This document shows, one piece after another, positions 1-11,985 of a stretch of 64,000 nt of DNA. The DNA lies in the NCBI RefSeq assembly GCF_000427445.1, contig NZ_KE386496.1, positions 2,212,506 to 2,276,505 on the forward strand. Direction: 5' to 3'. The translations under genes were made by a program, and so were the position numbers. This DNA comes from Methylocapsa acidiphila B2 (GTDB lineage: Bacteria; Pseudomonadota; Alphaproteobacteria; Rhizobiales; Beijerinckiaceae). Below the pieces are notes generated by a model that ran no database searches, had not been told where the DNA came from, and worked only from the letters and a program-made list of their open reading frames with translations. Numbering within the stretch: position 1 is the stretch's first letter; each line of letters starts with the position of its first letter.

Positions 1-654
1 GCCAAGACCAAGGACGATGAATTTTGGATCCGGCAAAACAGCGTCGACGGCCAGACTGTCATCAGGGCCGCCGCGGTCAAGCCCGACGGATCGGCCCTGA
101 GCGGGGTCACGGCCTATGTCTATGATCAGGCAGGCCGGTTCCAGGAGGAAGTGTTGGCGCCCTCCGCCGTCCTTTCGCCGGGGGTCTGGCAGCTCGATCA
201 TGCGCGGATCCTCGCGCCGGGGCAGGAGGCCGTCGATGTCGGCGTTTACCTTCTTGCGACAAAACTGTCGCCTGAACAGGTCGCGCAAGGTGTCATAGCG
301 CCGGAATCCGTTCCCTTTTGGGATCTGCCCTTCATGCGCGAGCAGGCGGACGCCGTCGGGTTCGACGCGACTGGCTATCGCCTCCAATTCCAAACACTTT
401 TGGCGCGTCCTCTCCTTTTTATCGCCATGGTTTTGATCGCTGCGACATTTTCCTTAAGGTTTTTTCGATTTGGTGGCGTAGCGAAAATGGTTGGCGGTGG
501 CGTCATTGCCGGGTTCGTGCTTTATGTTGCGACGAAACTAACTGGCGATCTCGGTGGGGCCGGGCTGCTTAGCCCCGTCGCAGCGGCATGGTCTCCGGCC
601 GTCGTCGCCAGCATGCTCGGCGCGTTTGCACTGCTGCAGCAGGAGGATGGTTGA
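1..654 (+). CDS. lptG: LptG, LPS export permease (5'-truncated by window edge)
   Basis: This is the C-terminal part (about 217 residues) of an LptF/LptG-family permease, one of the two inner-membrane subunits of the LptB2FG complex that extracts lipopolysaccharide for transport to the outer membrane. The frame is open from the first base. It begins inside the periplasmic beta-jellyroll region and ends with hydrophobic segments typical of the last transmembrane helices of the family (around bases 400-470, 490-540 and 590-640). Its stop codon overlaps the start of lptD (TGATG), so translation is probably coupled. This lptG-lptD-surA-pdxA-rsmA order is common in Rhizobiales. LptF versus LptG cannot be separated by the fragment alone; the position directly before lptD favours LptG. 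Confidence 0.9.
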   Translation, partial: AKTKDDEFWIRQNSVDGQTVIRAAAVKPDGSALSGVTAYVYDQAGRFQEEVLAPSAVLSPGVWQLDHARILAPGQEAVDVGVYLLATKLSPEQVAQGVIAPESVPFWDLPFMREQADAVGFDATGYRLQFQTLLARPLLFIAMVLIAATFSLRFFRFGGVAKMVGGGVIAGFVLYVATKLTGDLGGAGLLSPVAAAWSPAVVASMLGAFALLQQEDG

Positions 655-3299
655 TGGGGCGGCGTATTTGCCCCGCGCAAAGGATCGTTGCGGCCCGTGG
701 AGACGAGGCTCCGGGCCGCGCGAACGATTCTCCCATCTCCCCATCGGGGCCGTCGCGCATCGCCCGCTTGATGCTCCTCGCGCTTTCTATCTTGCTCGCC
801 GCAACGCTCGCCCTTGGCTTCGCCATCGAGGGCTCCGCCGCGGAAACGCTCGGCGACAAACTCTCGAAAAAGAAGGCTGGCCAAAGCGACAAGATGTTCG
901 TCGAGGCGACAGAGCTTCGTTACGATTCCGACAAGAATACCGTTTCGGCGGAGGGCAACGCCAGGGTCTATTATCAAGGCCGCGTGCTCGAAGCCGACCG
1001 GGTGATCTACGATCGCAAATCTGGCCGCGTCTATGCGGAGGGCAACGCCAAGCTGACCGAGGCGAACGGCACGATCCTGCGGGCGGATCGCTTCGACCTC
1101 ACAGACGATTTTCGCGACGGCTTTATCGAAAGCCTACAGGCGGACACGACCCAGAAAACCCAATTTAGCGCAGCGCGCGCCGAACGAATCGAAGGCGACA
1201 CCACCGTCTACGAAAAAGGCTCCTATACCGCCTGCGCCGCCTGCTCCGCCTGCGAGGACAACCCAGATAAGCCGCCGCTCTGGCGGGTGCGGGCCAAACG
1301 GATCATCCATAAGAACGACGAGCAGATGATCTATTACGAGGACGCCTCGCTCGAGTTCCTCGGCGTTCCAATCGCCTATGTGCCCTTTTTCTCGACGCCA
1401 GATCCGACCGTCACGCGCAAATCCGGCATTCTCTCGCCGCATCTCCTCATGAACTCCAATCTCGGCTATGGCGTCGGGATTCCGATCTTCTGGGCTCTCG
1501 CACCCGATTACGACCTGACCTTCACGCCGACGGCCCTGAGCAAGCAGGGCTTTCTCGCCAGCGCTGAATGGCGCCAAAGGCTGGAAAACGGCGAATATTA
1601 CATCCGCGCCAACGGCATCTCCCAGCTCAACCGGACGGTGTTCTCGCAACCGCCTTACGGCGCCGGCGACCTGACTTATCGCGGCTCGTTCGAGAGCAAG
1701 GGAAAGATTTATATCTCCGACCAATGGAAATTCGGCTGGGAGTTCACCCTGCTCTCGGACAAGTTTTTCCTCAACGACTACCACATCCCAAATCAGACCG
1801 TTTCGACCAATTATCTCAGCGAGACGACCTCGACCATCTATCTCACCGGCCAAGGGGATCGCGGCTATTTCGATCTCCGCGGCTATTATTTCGAGGGGCT
1901 TTCGACCCACGACTTTCAGCCGCAGCAGCCTACAGCCCATCCGGTCTGGGACTATAACAAGACCTTCGACATCGACCCTGAGAAGACGTTCGGCATTGGC
2001 GGCCAGGCCGAGCTCGATTTCAACCTGACGAGCCTGTCGGCGGCGTCCGCCAGCTATCAGTCCGTCGGCACGCAAGTCCTGGACAACGCCTATAGCCTTT
2101 ACAATGTCTGCACGAACTATGTGCCGGGGACGACCACCGGCTCCTGTCTCTTGCGCGGCGTCGGCGGCGACTACACGCGCGCCACGGTGGAAGGGTCCTG
2201 GAAACGCAAGTTCATCGATCCGCTCGGCGAGGTCTGGACGCCTTTCGCCTTCGCCCATGTGAACGGCGAATGGCTCGACATCAACACAACCAACAGCTAC
2301 ACATTCGCCAACGGGAACGGCGTCTCAACCTATACGAACGCCTCGCAGCTGAATTTTCTCAGCAACAAGGACGCGAGCTTCTATGGCGCATTCGTTCCCG
2401 GCGTCGGGATGGATTATCGCTTTCCCTTCCTCGCCAAAACCAGCTTCGGCTCGATGATCTTCGAGCCGATCGGGCAGATCGTCGTGCGCCCGAACAAGAT
2501 CTGGTCGTCCTCGAACGTCAATCTCGACGCGCAAAGCCTCGTCTTCGACGATTCAACATTGTTCGACTGGAGCAAATATTCCGGCTACGACCGTTTCGAA
2601 ACGGGAACAAGAACGAATTACGGCGCCCAGTTCACGCTCAATTTCAATGGCGGCGGCCACGCCGACTTCATCGCCGGGCAATCCTATCAGGTCGCCGGCG
2701 TCAATTCCTATGCGACGCCAGACGCCGCGAATGTCGGCTTGAGCTCCGGTCTCGACACACGCCGCTCAGACTATGTCACCGCATTTTCCTTCGCGCCGAG
2801 CTCGATGTTCTCCTTGACCGCGAAGAGCCGGCTCGACGTCGACACTTTCGAGCCGAGACGCATCGATGTCGTCGGCACTTATAACTTCGGCGCCTGGACC
2901 GGCAATATTCAATACGCCAATTATCAGGCCCAGCCCGTGATCGGCTATTACGTCCGCCGCGAAGGACTTTCCCTCGCATCGCGCTATAAGATCAGCGATA
3001 ATTACTTCGCTCAGGGCAATATCACATTCGACATGAGCCGGCAGTTCTATCCAGCGAGCTTGATCGGCACCGTCAATCCGGGACCTTTCGCGGTTGCGGC
3101 ATTCGGCGTCGGAGGGGGCTATCAGGACTGCTGCACGACGTTCTCGGTGAATTATTCCTCGATCTACCAGGATAACGGAAATGGAGCCTTGGTCCGTAAT
3201 CAGACGGTGCTTTTGCAGCTTCAATTACGGACCTTGGGCGACGCCAAATTTTCCCAAAGCTTCGCTTCGACCACTTCGATCGACGGCGTGAAATACTGA
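654..3299 (+). CDS. lptD: LptD, outer-membrane LPS assembly protein
   Basis: The 881-residue protein inserts lipopolysaccharide into the outer leaflet of the outer membrane. The ATG at 654 overlaps the lptG stop and lies before a hydrophobic stretch (about residues 40-62) that ends in an AXA-type signal peptidase site. An N-terminal OstA/LptA-like jellyroll follows (about residues 75-200). It contains the repeated family pattern of alternating AEGNARV and AEGNAKL strands. The large C-terminal beta-barrel is rich in aromatic and Tyr/Asn/Gly residues and runs to the end, finishing close to the C-terminus as expected for a barrel. A cysteine-rich patch (CAACSAC, near residue 190) is typical of LptD, which needs disulfides to mature. 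The length is in the normal alphaproteobacterial range. It is followed by surA, whose product chaperones such barrels. Confidence 0.96.
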   Translation: MGRRICPAQRIVAARGDEAPGRANDSPISPSGPSRIARLMLLALSILLAATLALGFAIEGSAAETLGDKLSKKKAGQSDKMFVEATELRYDSDKNTVSAEGNARVYYQGRVLEADRVIYDRKSGRVYAEGNAKLTEANGTILRADRFDLTDDFRDGFIESLQADTTQKTQFSAARAERIEGDTTVYEKGSYTACAACSACEDNPDKPPLWRVRAKRIIHKNDEQMIYYEDASLEFLGVPIAYVPFFSTPDPTVTRKSGILSPHLLMNSNLGYGVGIPIFWALAPDYDLTFTPTALSKQGFLASAEWRQRLENGEYYIRANGISQLNRTVFSQPPYGAGDLTYRGSFESKGKIYISDQWKFGWEFTLLSDKFFLNDYHIPNQTVSTNYLSETTSTIYLTGQGDRGYFDLRGYYFEGLSTHDFQPQQPTAHPVWDYNKTFDIDPEKTFGIGGQAELDFNLTSLSAASASYQSVGTQVLDNAYSLYNVCTNYVPGTTTGSCLLRGVGGDYTRATVEGSWKRKFIDPLGEVWTPFAFAHVNGEWLDINTTNSYTFANGNGVSTYTNASQLNFLSNKDASFYGAFVPGVGMDYRFPFLAKTSFGSMIFEPIGQIVVRPNKIWSSSNVNLDAQSLVFDDSTLFDWSKYSGYDRFETGTRTNYGAQFTLNFNGGGHADFIAGQSYQVAGVNSYATPDAANVGLSSGLDTRRSDYVTAFSFAPSSMFSLTAKSRLDVDTFEPRRIDVVGTYNFGAWTGNIQYANYQAQPVIGYYVRREGLSLASRYKISDNYFAQGNITFDMSRQFYPASLIGTVNPGPFAVAAFGVGGGYQDCCTTFSVNYSSIYQDNGNGALVRNQTVLLQLQLRTLGDAKFSQSFASTTSIDGVKY

Positions 3300-3458
3300 C
3301 GCCGGCGGGTCTTGCGCGCGACCGCGACTTGACCGAATGTCCGGCGCAAATCCGCCATGGTCGTGATTTTGGATCGATTTGCTCCAAATCGTCCTAATCT
3401 CGGCCCTCCCAGGGCCGGGTGGAGAAAAAGAGAACCTTCAAGACGGAGAGCGGAAATC

Positions 3459-4409
3459 ATGCGTGAAGACTTGGTTGCGCGTGCACTTGGCTTTCTCGCC
3501 AGAGCGCGCGTCGAAGCGTGCGTCGTAATCATCGTCCTCATGGGCGCAGGCACTTTCGGCGCGGAGCCGAGCGCGGCGCAGACGATAATATCCAGCATCA
3601 ACGGCGATCCGGTCACCAATATCGACATCGACGAGCGCATGAAAATGCTGCGCGTGATGCGCAAGCCTGCGACGCGCGACGCCGCGATCGAAAGCCTGTA
3701 CACGGATCGACTTGAAATCCACGAAGCCTCGAAATATGGCGTCAACCTGAAAGACTCCGACATTAGCGAGGAGATCGTTCGCGTCGCAAAGGAGATGAAG
3801 ATCCAGCCCGAGGCGCTTGTCGCCGAACTCCAGCGCGCCGGCGTCTCTGCGGATCATTTCAAGGCGCATTTTCGCGCCGATTATTCGTTCAATCTCGTCG
3901 TTCAAGCCATGAACAAGGGCGTCGAGGCCAGCGAGGAGCAGGTTCGCGCCGAACTCGCCAAGCAGGGCGGAAAGTCCGCCTCCGGCACGGAATATAAAAT
4001 CCGCCAAGTCATTTTCGCCGTGCCGAGCACGGCGACGGTTGCGGCCCTGAACGAGCGCGGCCACGAAGCCGAGCAATTGCGCGGGCGATTCGTCGATTGC
4101 GAAACCGGCGTGCCGCTCGCGCGGGCGATCAACGACGTGACGGTGCGCGATCCCTTCACCAAGACCGGGATCGAGCTGAATGAACCGCTTCGAAAATTGC
4201 TCGACTCGACCCCGACCGGCCATCTGACGCCGCCGCAGCGCTCGTCCTCGGGAATTGAGATGATCGCGCTTTGCGAGAAAGGCGCACCGAAGGACGACAC
4301 GGCCGCGCGCAACGCGATTTCGCAAAAGATCCTCGCAGCGCATATCGCCGCCGACGCCGAGCGCCGCCTGAAAGAGATGCGCGCCAGGGCCGTGATCGTG
4401 AAAAATTAG
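3459..4409 (+). CDS. surA: SurA-type periplasmic chaperone / peptidyl-prolyl isomerase
   Basis: This 316-residue secreted protein is expected to bind unfolded outer-membrane proteins in the periplasm. The ATG at 3459 follows a GGAGAG-like ribosome site. The frame is open further upstream, but an earlier start would put a charged extension before the hydrophobic signal segment (about residues 20-40, ending SAAQ). After it comes the SurA N-terminal pattern beginning ISSINGDPVTNIDIDERMKM, then a helical region and a parvulin-like region starting near EYKIRQVIF. The parvulin part is degenerate, as in many Rhizobiales SurA proteins, so chaperone activity is safer to assume than isomerase activity. 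It lies between lptD and pdxA in the usual gene order, which supports the assignment. Confidence 0.87.
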   Translation: MREDLVARALGFLARARVEACVVIIVLMGAGTFGAEPSAAQTIISSINGDPVTNIDIDERMKMLRVMRKPATRDAAIESLYTDRLEIHEASKYGVNLKDSDISEEIVRVAKEMKIQPEALVAELQRAGVSADHFKAHFRADYSFNLVVQAMNKGVEASEEQVRAELAKQGGKSASGTEYKIRQVIFAVPSTATVAALNERGHEAEQLRGRFVDCETGVPLARAINDVTVRDPFTKTGIELNEPLRKLLDSTPTGHLTPPQRSSSGIEMIALCEKGAPKDDTAARNAISQKILAAHIAADAERRLKEMRARAVIVKN

Positions 4410-4430
4410 ACGGCGACCGTCAGCGACCCC

Positions 4431-5471
4431 ATGTCGGTATCCGCCCCCGCCCAGAAGCGTCTCCTGGCCCTGACCCGCGGCGATCCCTCCGGGATCGGTC
4501 CCGAGCTCGCCTTGAAGGCATGGCTCGCGACGCATGCCGACGCGGAGGCCCCGCCGTTTGTGATCGCGGCGGAGCCGGATCATCTCGCCGCGCTCGCGCG
4601 GCGATTGCGGCTCGCGGTTCCCATAGAGGTCGTCGAGACGGCGAGTCAGGCCCCCGACGCCTTTCGCCGCGCCCTCCCCGTTCTCGCCTCCCCCGCTTCC
4701 GTCGTCGGGCAAGCCGGAGCGCCGGACGAGGCGGACGCCGCCGCGACCATCGCCTCGATCGAGACCTGCGTTCGCCTCGTCCACAAAAGCGAAGCCGCAG
4801 CCGTCGTCACCAATCCAATCGCCAAGGAGGTTCTCTACCGCGCCGGCTTTTCCCATCCGGGACACACGGAGTTCCTGGCCGAACTCGCCTTGCGTTTCTT
4901 CGACGTCACGATGCGGCCGGTCATGTTGCTCTGGTCGCCCGAACTCGCGGTCGTCCCTGCGACGATCCATGTTCCCCTAGCCCGCGTCCCTACCCTGTTG
5001 ACGCGATCCCTGCTGGTGGAAACGGGCCTCGTCGTCGCGCATGACCTTAGGCTCCGCTTCGGGATCGAGACTCCGAGGCTCGCATTCACAGGGCTCAATC
5101 CGCATGCCGGCGAAGGCGGCGCGATGGGCGGCGAGGAAAGTGAAATCATCATTCCGGCCCTCGCTGAACTCGCTCAGTCCGGCGTCACGGTCAGCGGGCC
5201 GCACCCGGCCGACACTTTGTTTCATGCGGCGGCGCGGCGGAGCTATGACGTCGTGATCGCCATGTATCACGACCAGGCCCTGATCCCGATCAAGACGCTC
5301 GCCTTCGAGACCGCCGTAAACGTCACTTTGGGCCTGCCCTTCATCCGCACGTCGCCGGACCATGGCACCGCATTCGACATTGCCGGCAAGGGACTTGCGG
5401 ACCCGCGGAGCCTCATCGCAGCGCTCCAGCTCGCCGGGCGCCTCGCGAGCCGATCTTGCCCGGCGCCCTAG
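4431..5471 (+). CDS. pdxA: PdxA, 4-hydroxythreonine-4-phosphate dehydrogenase
   Basis: This enzyme of the DXP-dependent pyridoxal 5'-phosphate pathway oxidises 4-phosphohydroxy-L-threonine with NAD. The 346-residue product starts with the family pattern [18 protein letters not shown]. It carries the metal-binding histidine regions [10 protein letters not shown] and [14 protein letters not shown], and the late conserved block [18 protein letters not shown]. The ATG at 4431 lies 21 bases after the surA stop. The 3' end overlaps the start of rsmA by 16 bases, so the two are likely co-transcribed and coupled. The length is normal for the family. Confidence 0.96.
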   Translation: MSVSAPAQKRLLALTRGDPSGIGPELALKAWLATHADAEAPPFVIAAEPDHLAALARRLRLAVPIEVVETASQAPDAFRRALPVLASPASVVGQAGAPDEADAAATIASIETCVRLVHKSEAAAVVTNPIAKEVLYRAGFSHPGHTEFLAELALRFFDVTMRPVMLLWSPELAVVPATIHVPLARVPTLLTRSLLVETGLVVAHDLRLRFGIETPRLAFTGLNPHAGEGGAMGGEESEIIIPALAELAQSGVTVSGPHPADTLFHAAARRSYDVVIAMYHDQALIPIKTLAFETAVNVTLGLPFIRTSPDHGTAFDIAGKGLADPRSLIAALQLAGRLASRSCPAP

Positions 5472-6355
5472 ACCAGCTTCCGCCCCTGCGCGAGGTCGTC
5501 GCCGCACATGGCCTCGACGCCAAGAAATCGCTTGGGCAAAATTTCCTTTTCGACCTCAATCTCACGCGACGCATCGCCCGCGCCGCGGCGCCGCTCGAAA
5601 ATGCTGTGATCATCGAGATCGGGCCGGGTCCTGGCGGGCTCACCCGGGCGCTTCTCGCCGAGGGGGCCCGCAAGGTCGTCGCGATCGAGCGCGACGAGCG
5701 CTGCCTCTCCGCTCTCGCGGAGATCGCCGCCTGCTGCAACGGCCGCCTTGAGGTCGTCGCTGGCGACGCGCTCTCAATCGACCTCGCGGCCATCGTCGGC
5801 GACGCGAGGCCGGCCCGCATCTGCGCCAACCTTCCTTACAACATCGCGACGGCCTTGCTCACGCGCTGGCTCGAGACGGAGCCCTGGCCGCCATGGTTCG
5901 ATCGGCTCGTCCTCATGTTCCAGCGCGAAGTCGCGGAGCGCATCGTCGCGACCCCGAGCCAGCGCGCGGCCTATGGAAGACTGGCCGTCCTCAGCAACTG
6001 GCGCTGCGAAACCCGCATTCTCTTCGACGTTTCTCCCTCGGCCTTTACGCCGCCGCCCAAAGTCACGTCGAGCCTGGTCGAGCTGATCCCCCGCCCGCGG
6101 CCGCTTTCCTGCGCGGCGGCTGTCTTGTCGCGGGTCACGCAAGCAGCCTTCGGGCAACGTCGCAAGATGCTGCGCCAATCCTTGCGGTCCCTCGCCGGAG
6201 GCGACGCGGCAGAAGTGCTCGCGCGCGCGGGCATCGCCCCCACCGCGCGGGCGGAAGAGATCGATGTCGCAGGCTTCGTCGAGCTTGCGCGCGCTTTCGA
6301 GGATGGCCGACGCGGCGAGCCGGATGAAGGCTCTGGAAGGACGGATAGACCTTGA
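5456..6355 (+). CDS. rsmA: RsmA (KsgA), 16S rRNA dimethyladenosine transferase
   Basis: The 299-residue protein dimethylates two adjacent adenosines near the 3' end of 16S rRNA during ribosome assembly. The N-terminal signature [14 protein letters not shown] is followed by the SAM-binding motif [14 protein letters not shown] and the catalytic NLPYNIAT motif (about residue 123). The start is a TTG at 5456, inside the end of pdxA. No ATG or GTG start nearby would preserve the N-terminal GQNF region. The C-terminus is a charged tail (Arg/Gly/Glu) of uncertain conservation. It is the last gene of the lptG-lptD-surA-pdxA-rsmA cluster. Confidence 0.95.
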   Translation: MPGALDQLPPLREVVAAHGLDAKKSLGQNFLFDLNLTRRIARAAAPLENAVIIEIGPGPGGLTRALLAEGARKVVAIERDERCLSALAEIAACCNGRLEVVAGDALSIDLAAIVGDARPARICANLPYNIATALLTRWLETEPWPPWFDRLVLMFQREVAERIVATPSQRAAYGRLAVLSNWRCETRILFDVSPSAFTPPPKVTSSLVELIPRPRPLSCAAAVLSRVTQAAFGQRRKMLRQSLRSLAGGDAAEVLARAGIAPTARAEEIDVAGFVELARAFEDGRRGEPDEGSGRTDRP

Positions 6356-6450
6356 ATGCGCCGGAAGAGCAACCCGGCGTTTTCGCCCGCGCATGGCCAG
6401 ACGCCGCGTTCAGGCCACAAGCAATATGCGCCGCGCTGAGCGAATTGCTC

Positions 6451-6482
6451 TAAAGCAAGCAGCCCGCCGAGCGGGCGGGCTA
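6451..6482 (-). terminator. Probable terminator of the initiator tRNA transcript
   Basis: Reading the minus strand, an 8-base GC-rich inverted repeat (AGCCCGCC paired with GGCGGGCT, arms at 6461-6468 and 6474-6481) lies 15 bases after the tRNA CCA end. It is followed by a T-rich stretch (TGCTTGCTTT). This is the usual position and form of a Rho-independent terminator. Confidence 0.55.
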
Positions 6483-6496
6483 TGCGCAAGTCGAGA

Positions 6497-6573
<77 letters not shown>

Positions 6574-6753
6574 CCAAGACGAGTTGAGGTTTCTATCAGC
6601 GCGGCGCCGCGATGTGAAGGGCGCTCGGGCGGAACGGGCGAGGCCGCGACGGCCATCCCACTGGCGCTACACCGAAACGCGTGCAAATCGAATGCAAGGG
6701 TTCGACTGCTTCGCCGATAAATGAATTGGCGCTGGCGGCTTTCCCTACGCCGA

Positions 6754-7548
6754 TCACCAGACGCTCGGATGAAGCCGACGCTTCCAGCGTTCTCCACGCG
6801 GAAGGGAGGCGGCGTCCTCGCGGCCACGCCTCACGTTTCGCCGCTTAGCCTGATGGAAAGCGCCCTCGCGCTGCGGCGGCTCCGTCGCGCTCGCTGGGCT
6901 GCGCGCATTCGAAGCGCCCCGCGCGAATCTGGCGTCGGGCTGGGCCTTTTCTTTTGTGGGCGTTGCGCGTTTCTGCGCCGTCGCGCTCGAAAGCCCTGTG
7001 GCGGACTCGAGTTTTGGCGCAGGTTTCAGACGTGCGGCGGCGCGGGTCGAGGATGCCGGGCCTCGCGCGGCGGCGGCCGTCGGCTTGATCTTCGGAGTCG
7101 TAGAGGGCGCGCCTTTGGGCCTTCCGACCGCGCTCCTGCCTCGGCTTTTTACCGGCTGCTCGGTAGTTTCATGGATCTGCTCGACCTCGTAACCCGAGGT
7201 CAAGCTTGGCAAGATCCGGGGCAGCGCGCGCTTATCGGAGACATGTTCCCCCGCCCCTAGCTCGGCGCTCCGCGCCGTCGATTTGACCGCGAAAACCTCC
7301 TCCAACTCTTTCGCGATCGATTTCGGCGAAGAGCGGAAGGAGATAGAGTCTGTTTGGAGAAAGGTCGGAATGACGAGTTCGTCGTCCATCGCCGGTTTCA
7401 TGACCCGCTTGCGCGCCGAGCTCGCTTTAATCGCAACAGCGTCGTTTCGCCCTGCCGCCTCTGCGCCTTGCGCGGATGGCTGTGAAGGAACAGGAGAACG
7501 GCGCGAACGCTTGATCTCGATCGAAAAGGGCTTAGGCTGCCGTTTCAT
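6754..7548 (-). CDS. Basic, low-complexity hypothetical protein
   Basis: This is a 264-residue product I do not recognise. The N-terminus (MKRQPKPFSIEIKRSRRSP) looks like a short conserved element. The rest is Ala/Pro/Ser/Lys/Arg-rich and probably disordered, with an AT-hook-like core (GRPKG) near residue 142. A middle segment (about residues 50-105) is less biased and may be a real domain. The ATG at 7548 is 11 bases after a modest GGAAAA element. There is no signal peptide or transmembrane helix. A nucleoid-associated or DNA-binding role would fit the composition, but that is inference. High-GC sequence can also produce such frames by chance, so coding status is uncertain, mainly in the C-terminal half. 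Confidence 0.5.
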   Translation of the reverse strand: MKRQPKPFSIEIKRSRRSPVPSQPSAQGAEAAGRNDAVAIKASSARKRVMKPAMDDELVIPTFLQTDSISFRSSPKSIAKELEEVFAVKSTARSAELGAGEHVSDKRALPRILPSLTSGYEVEQIHETTEQPVKSRGRSAVGRPKGAPSTTPKIKPTAAAARGPASSTRAAARLKPAPKLESATGLSSATAQKRATPTKEKAQPDARFARGASNARSPASATEPPQREGAFHQAKRRNVRRGREDAASLPRGERWKRRLHPSVW

Positions 7549-8397
7549 TGATTTTCCATAAGATGACAGGGAGAGTTCGCCATTTTTAGGCGAAGAAAAA
7601 CAGGTTGAAATACCTGAGACCGAAAGGCGCGCGGCGCGGATCCGGAAAGAGTCGCGAATATTCCCATACCCTGGATTCAGACCTTATGATCGGTCTTGAG
7701 GGCAAAGGCAAGTTTTGTTTGGGCCGGCGCAGTGGCGGGATCTTGCTGTTGCAGGTTTAATTCCAATTCTTCGACTTAGGACACGCGCCGGCGGAAAAGC
7801 ATAGGCGTCGCCCCGGCAGTCGCAAGGCGTTCCGATCCGATGAATTTGCTGCATTTTAGTCGCAGCGCGGCCCGTGATGGTTTATTAATCGCTATTACGC
7901 CTTGGCAAGTCTTGGTTTGACGGCTCTGCGCTCGTTAAGGCGCTCGGGCGGCGACCGACCACGAGCGGAAAGCTTTGTGCGATCCCTTCGGCCGAAGTCG
8001 ATTCGATCAAGCTTATTGTATATCGGCTTTTCCGCCCCTGGCGTCAATAAACCGCTGAGACGCGACAAGATCACGAAACAAGATCAAATTTGATGCGGAA
8101 GCGCATCTGGACGCGCCCCGCCAAGCTCACACCGCATAGAGCAAAAAAGCGGCGCTCGCCATTCGGGCGATTTTCGTGGACAAAGCGGCGAACCTGTGCG
8201 CCGGACCATGCTAATTTGTCGCGGATATGCGACGCATGATCGAGAATCGAGCGGCGAGATCCAGAGCACGGTTTATCGCCCGCGTTCCGCGCCGAATCAG
8301 TTGGAATCGCGCATGATGATTTCAATTGCCACGAACAGACGTCATCATGATGTAAGATCGGTTTCGTCAACGCCCGCCGGGCAGGAGGAAAGAGTTC
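7549..8397. other. Intergenic region before ssb (849 bp)
   Basis: No convincing gene is visible. A 63-codon frame at 7902-8093 has no ribosome site or family resemblance. The left part probably holds the promoter of the divergent basic protein gene, and the right part the ssb promoter. One palindromic element is listed separately at 8312-8349. Confidence 0.5.
8312..8349. promoter_or_regulatory. Inverted repeat upstream of ssb
   Basis: A perfect 8-base inverted repeat (CATGATGA at 8312-8319, TCATCATG at 8342-8349) lies 49 bases before the ssb start. It could be an operator in the ssb promoter region. It does not match the alphaproteobacterial LexA pattern GTTC-N7-GTTC, so no regulator is named. 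Confidence 0.3.
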
Positions 8398-8901
8398 ATG
8401 TCGGGGAGCGTCAATAAAGTTATTCTCGTCGGCAATCTCGGCCGCGATCCGGAAACGCGCCGCACCGGCGCCGGCGATCCCGTCGTAAGCTTCAGCTTGG
8501 CTACGACCGAATCCTGGCGCGACAAAGCGTCGGGCGAGCGCAAAGATCGCACCGAATGGCACAATATCGTGATCTTCAACGAAAATCTCGGACGGATCGC
8601 GGAGCAATATTGCAAGAAAGGCTCGAAGGTCTATCTCGAGGGCCAATTGCAGACGCGCGAATATACTGACAGGGACGGCAACCAACGCAAGGCGACGGAA
8701 GTGGTGCTGCAACGCTTTCGCGGCGAACTGACCCTGTTGGACAGTCGCGGCCGCGGCGATTCCTTCGACTCCGACCGCGCCGGCGGCGGCGAAACTTCGC
8801 CGAGCCCGAGTTTTGGTCGGTCCTCGCCCATGGAGCGGCGCCCGGCGGCGGCGCCCGGCGGCCGCATCGCCGATGTGATCGACGACGACATTCCCTTCTG
8901 A
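8398..8901 (+). CDS. ssb: Single-stranded DNA-binding protein
   Basis: The 167-residue SSB coats single-stranded DNA during replication, recombination and repair. The OB-fold domain (about residues 1-110) begins SGSVNKVILVGNLGRDPE and includes the TEWHNIVIF and YCKKGSKVYLEGQLQTREY blocks. A Gly/Ser/Pro-rich linker follows. The extreme C-terminus is DVIDDDIPF, the acidic tip that recruits partner proteins. The ATG is preceded by a strong AGGAGG-like site (GCAGGAGGAAAG). Length and both ends are normal for the family. Confidence 0.97.
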   Translation: MSGSVNKVILVGNLGRDPETRRTGAGDPVVSFSLATTESWRDKASGERKDRTEWHNIVIFNENLGRIAEQYCKKGSKVYLEGQLQTREYTDRDGNQRKATEVVLQRFRGELTLLDSRGRGDSFDSDRAGGGETSPSPSFGRSSPMERRPAAAPGGRIADVIDDDIPF

Positions 8902-8985
8902 CCTTCCTGCGATTTGCGCGGGACACGGGCGAAATCCATCGCCCTAGTCAGGCTGGAGCCTTTGAAGCCTCCGATCGAAAATATG

Positions 8986-9004
8986 CTCGAGCTTGGCGCT
9001 CGAG
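8986..9004. terminator. Small hairpin downstream of ssb
   Basis: A perfect 7-base inverted repeat (CTCGAGC / GCTCGAG, loop TTGGC) lies 85 bases after the ssb stop. A weakly T-rich stretch follows (GTTTGAACGGTTTTGC). It could be the ssb terminator or part of a gyrA leader. Confidence 0.35.
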
Positions 9005-9033
9005 GCGTTTGAACGGTTTTGCTCTTCAGGGGG

Positions 9034-9087
9034 GTTTTATCTCCCGGCGCCCTGGAACTGGCTTTCCGGGGCGACGGAAGATAAAAC
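9034..9087. promoter_or_regulatory. Long-armed inverted repeat in the gyrA leader
   Basis: Nine bases (GTTTTATCT, 9034-9042) are perfectly inverted at 9079-9087 (AGATAAAAC). The intervening 36 bases are GC-rich and partly self-complementary. The element ends 32 bases before the gyrA start. A leader hairpin or an operator are both possible. Confidence 0.35.
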
Positions 9088-9119
9088 AAGATTTCCCTTG
9101 TGGATGATTTTCCCTAGCA

Positions 9120-11888
<2,769 letters not shown>

Positions 11889-11985
11889 GAGGCGAAAACT
11901 TCGCCCGGATCTACGCTTCGGGAATGAAATCACGAATGCAAGCCGGAGGGCTGAGTTGGATCACATCGACCCAGATAGCGGAGCC

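Noticed and set aside
7902-8093. 63-codon plus-strand frame upstream of ssb
   Set aside because: No ribosome site and Arg/Ser-rich composition as expected by chance.
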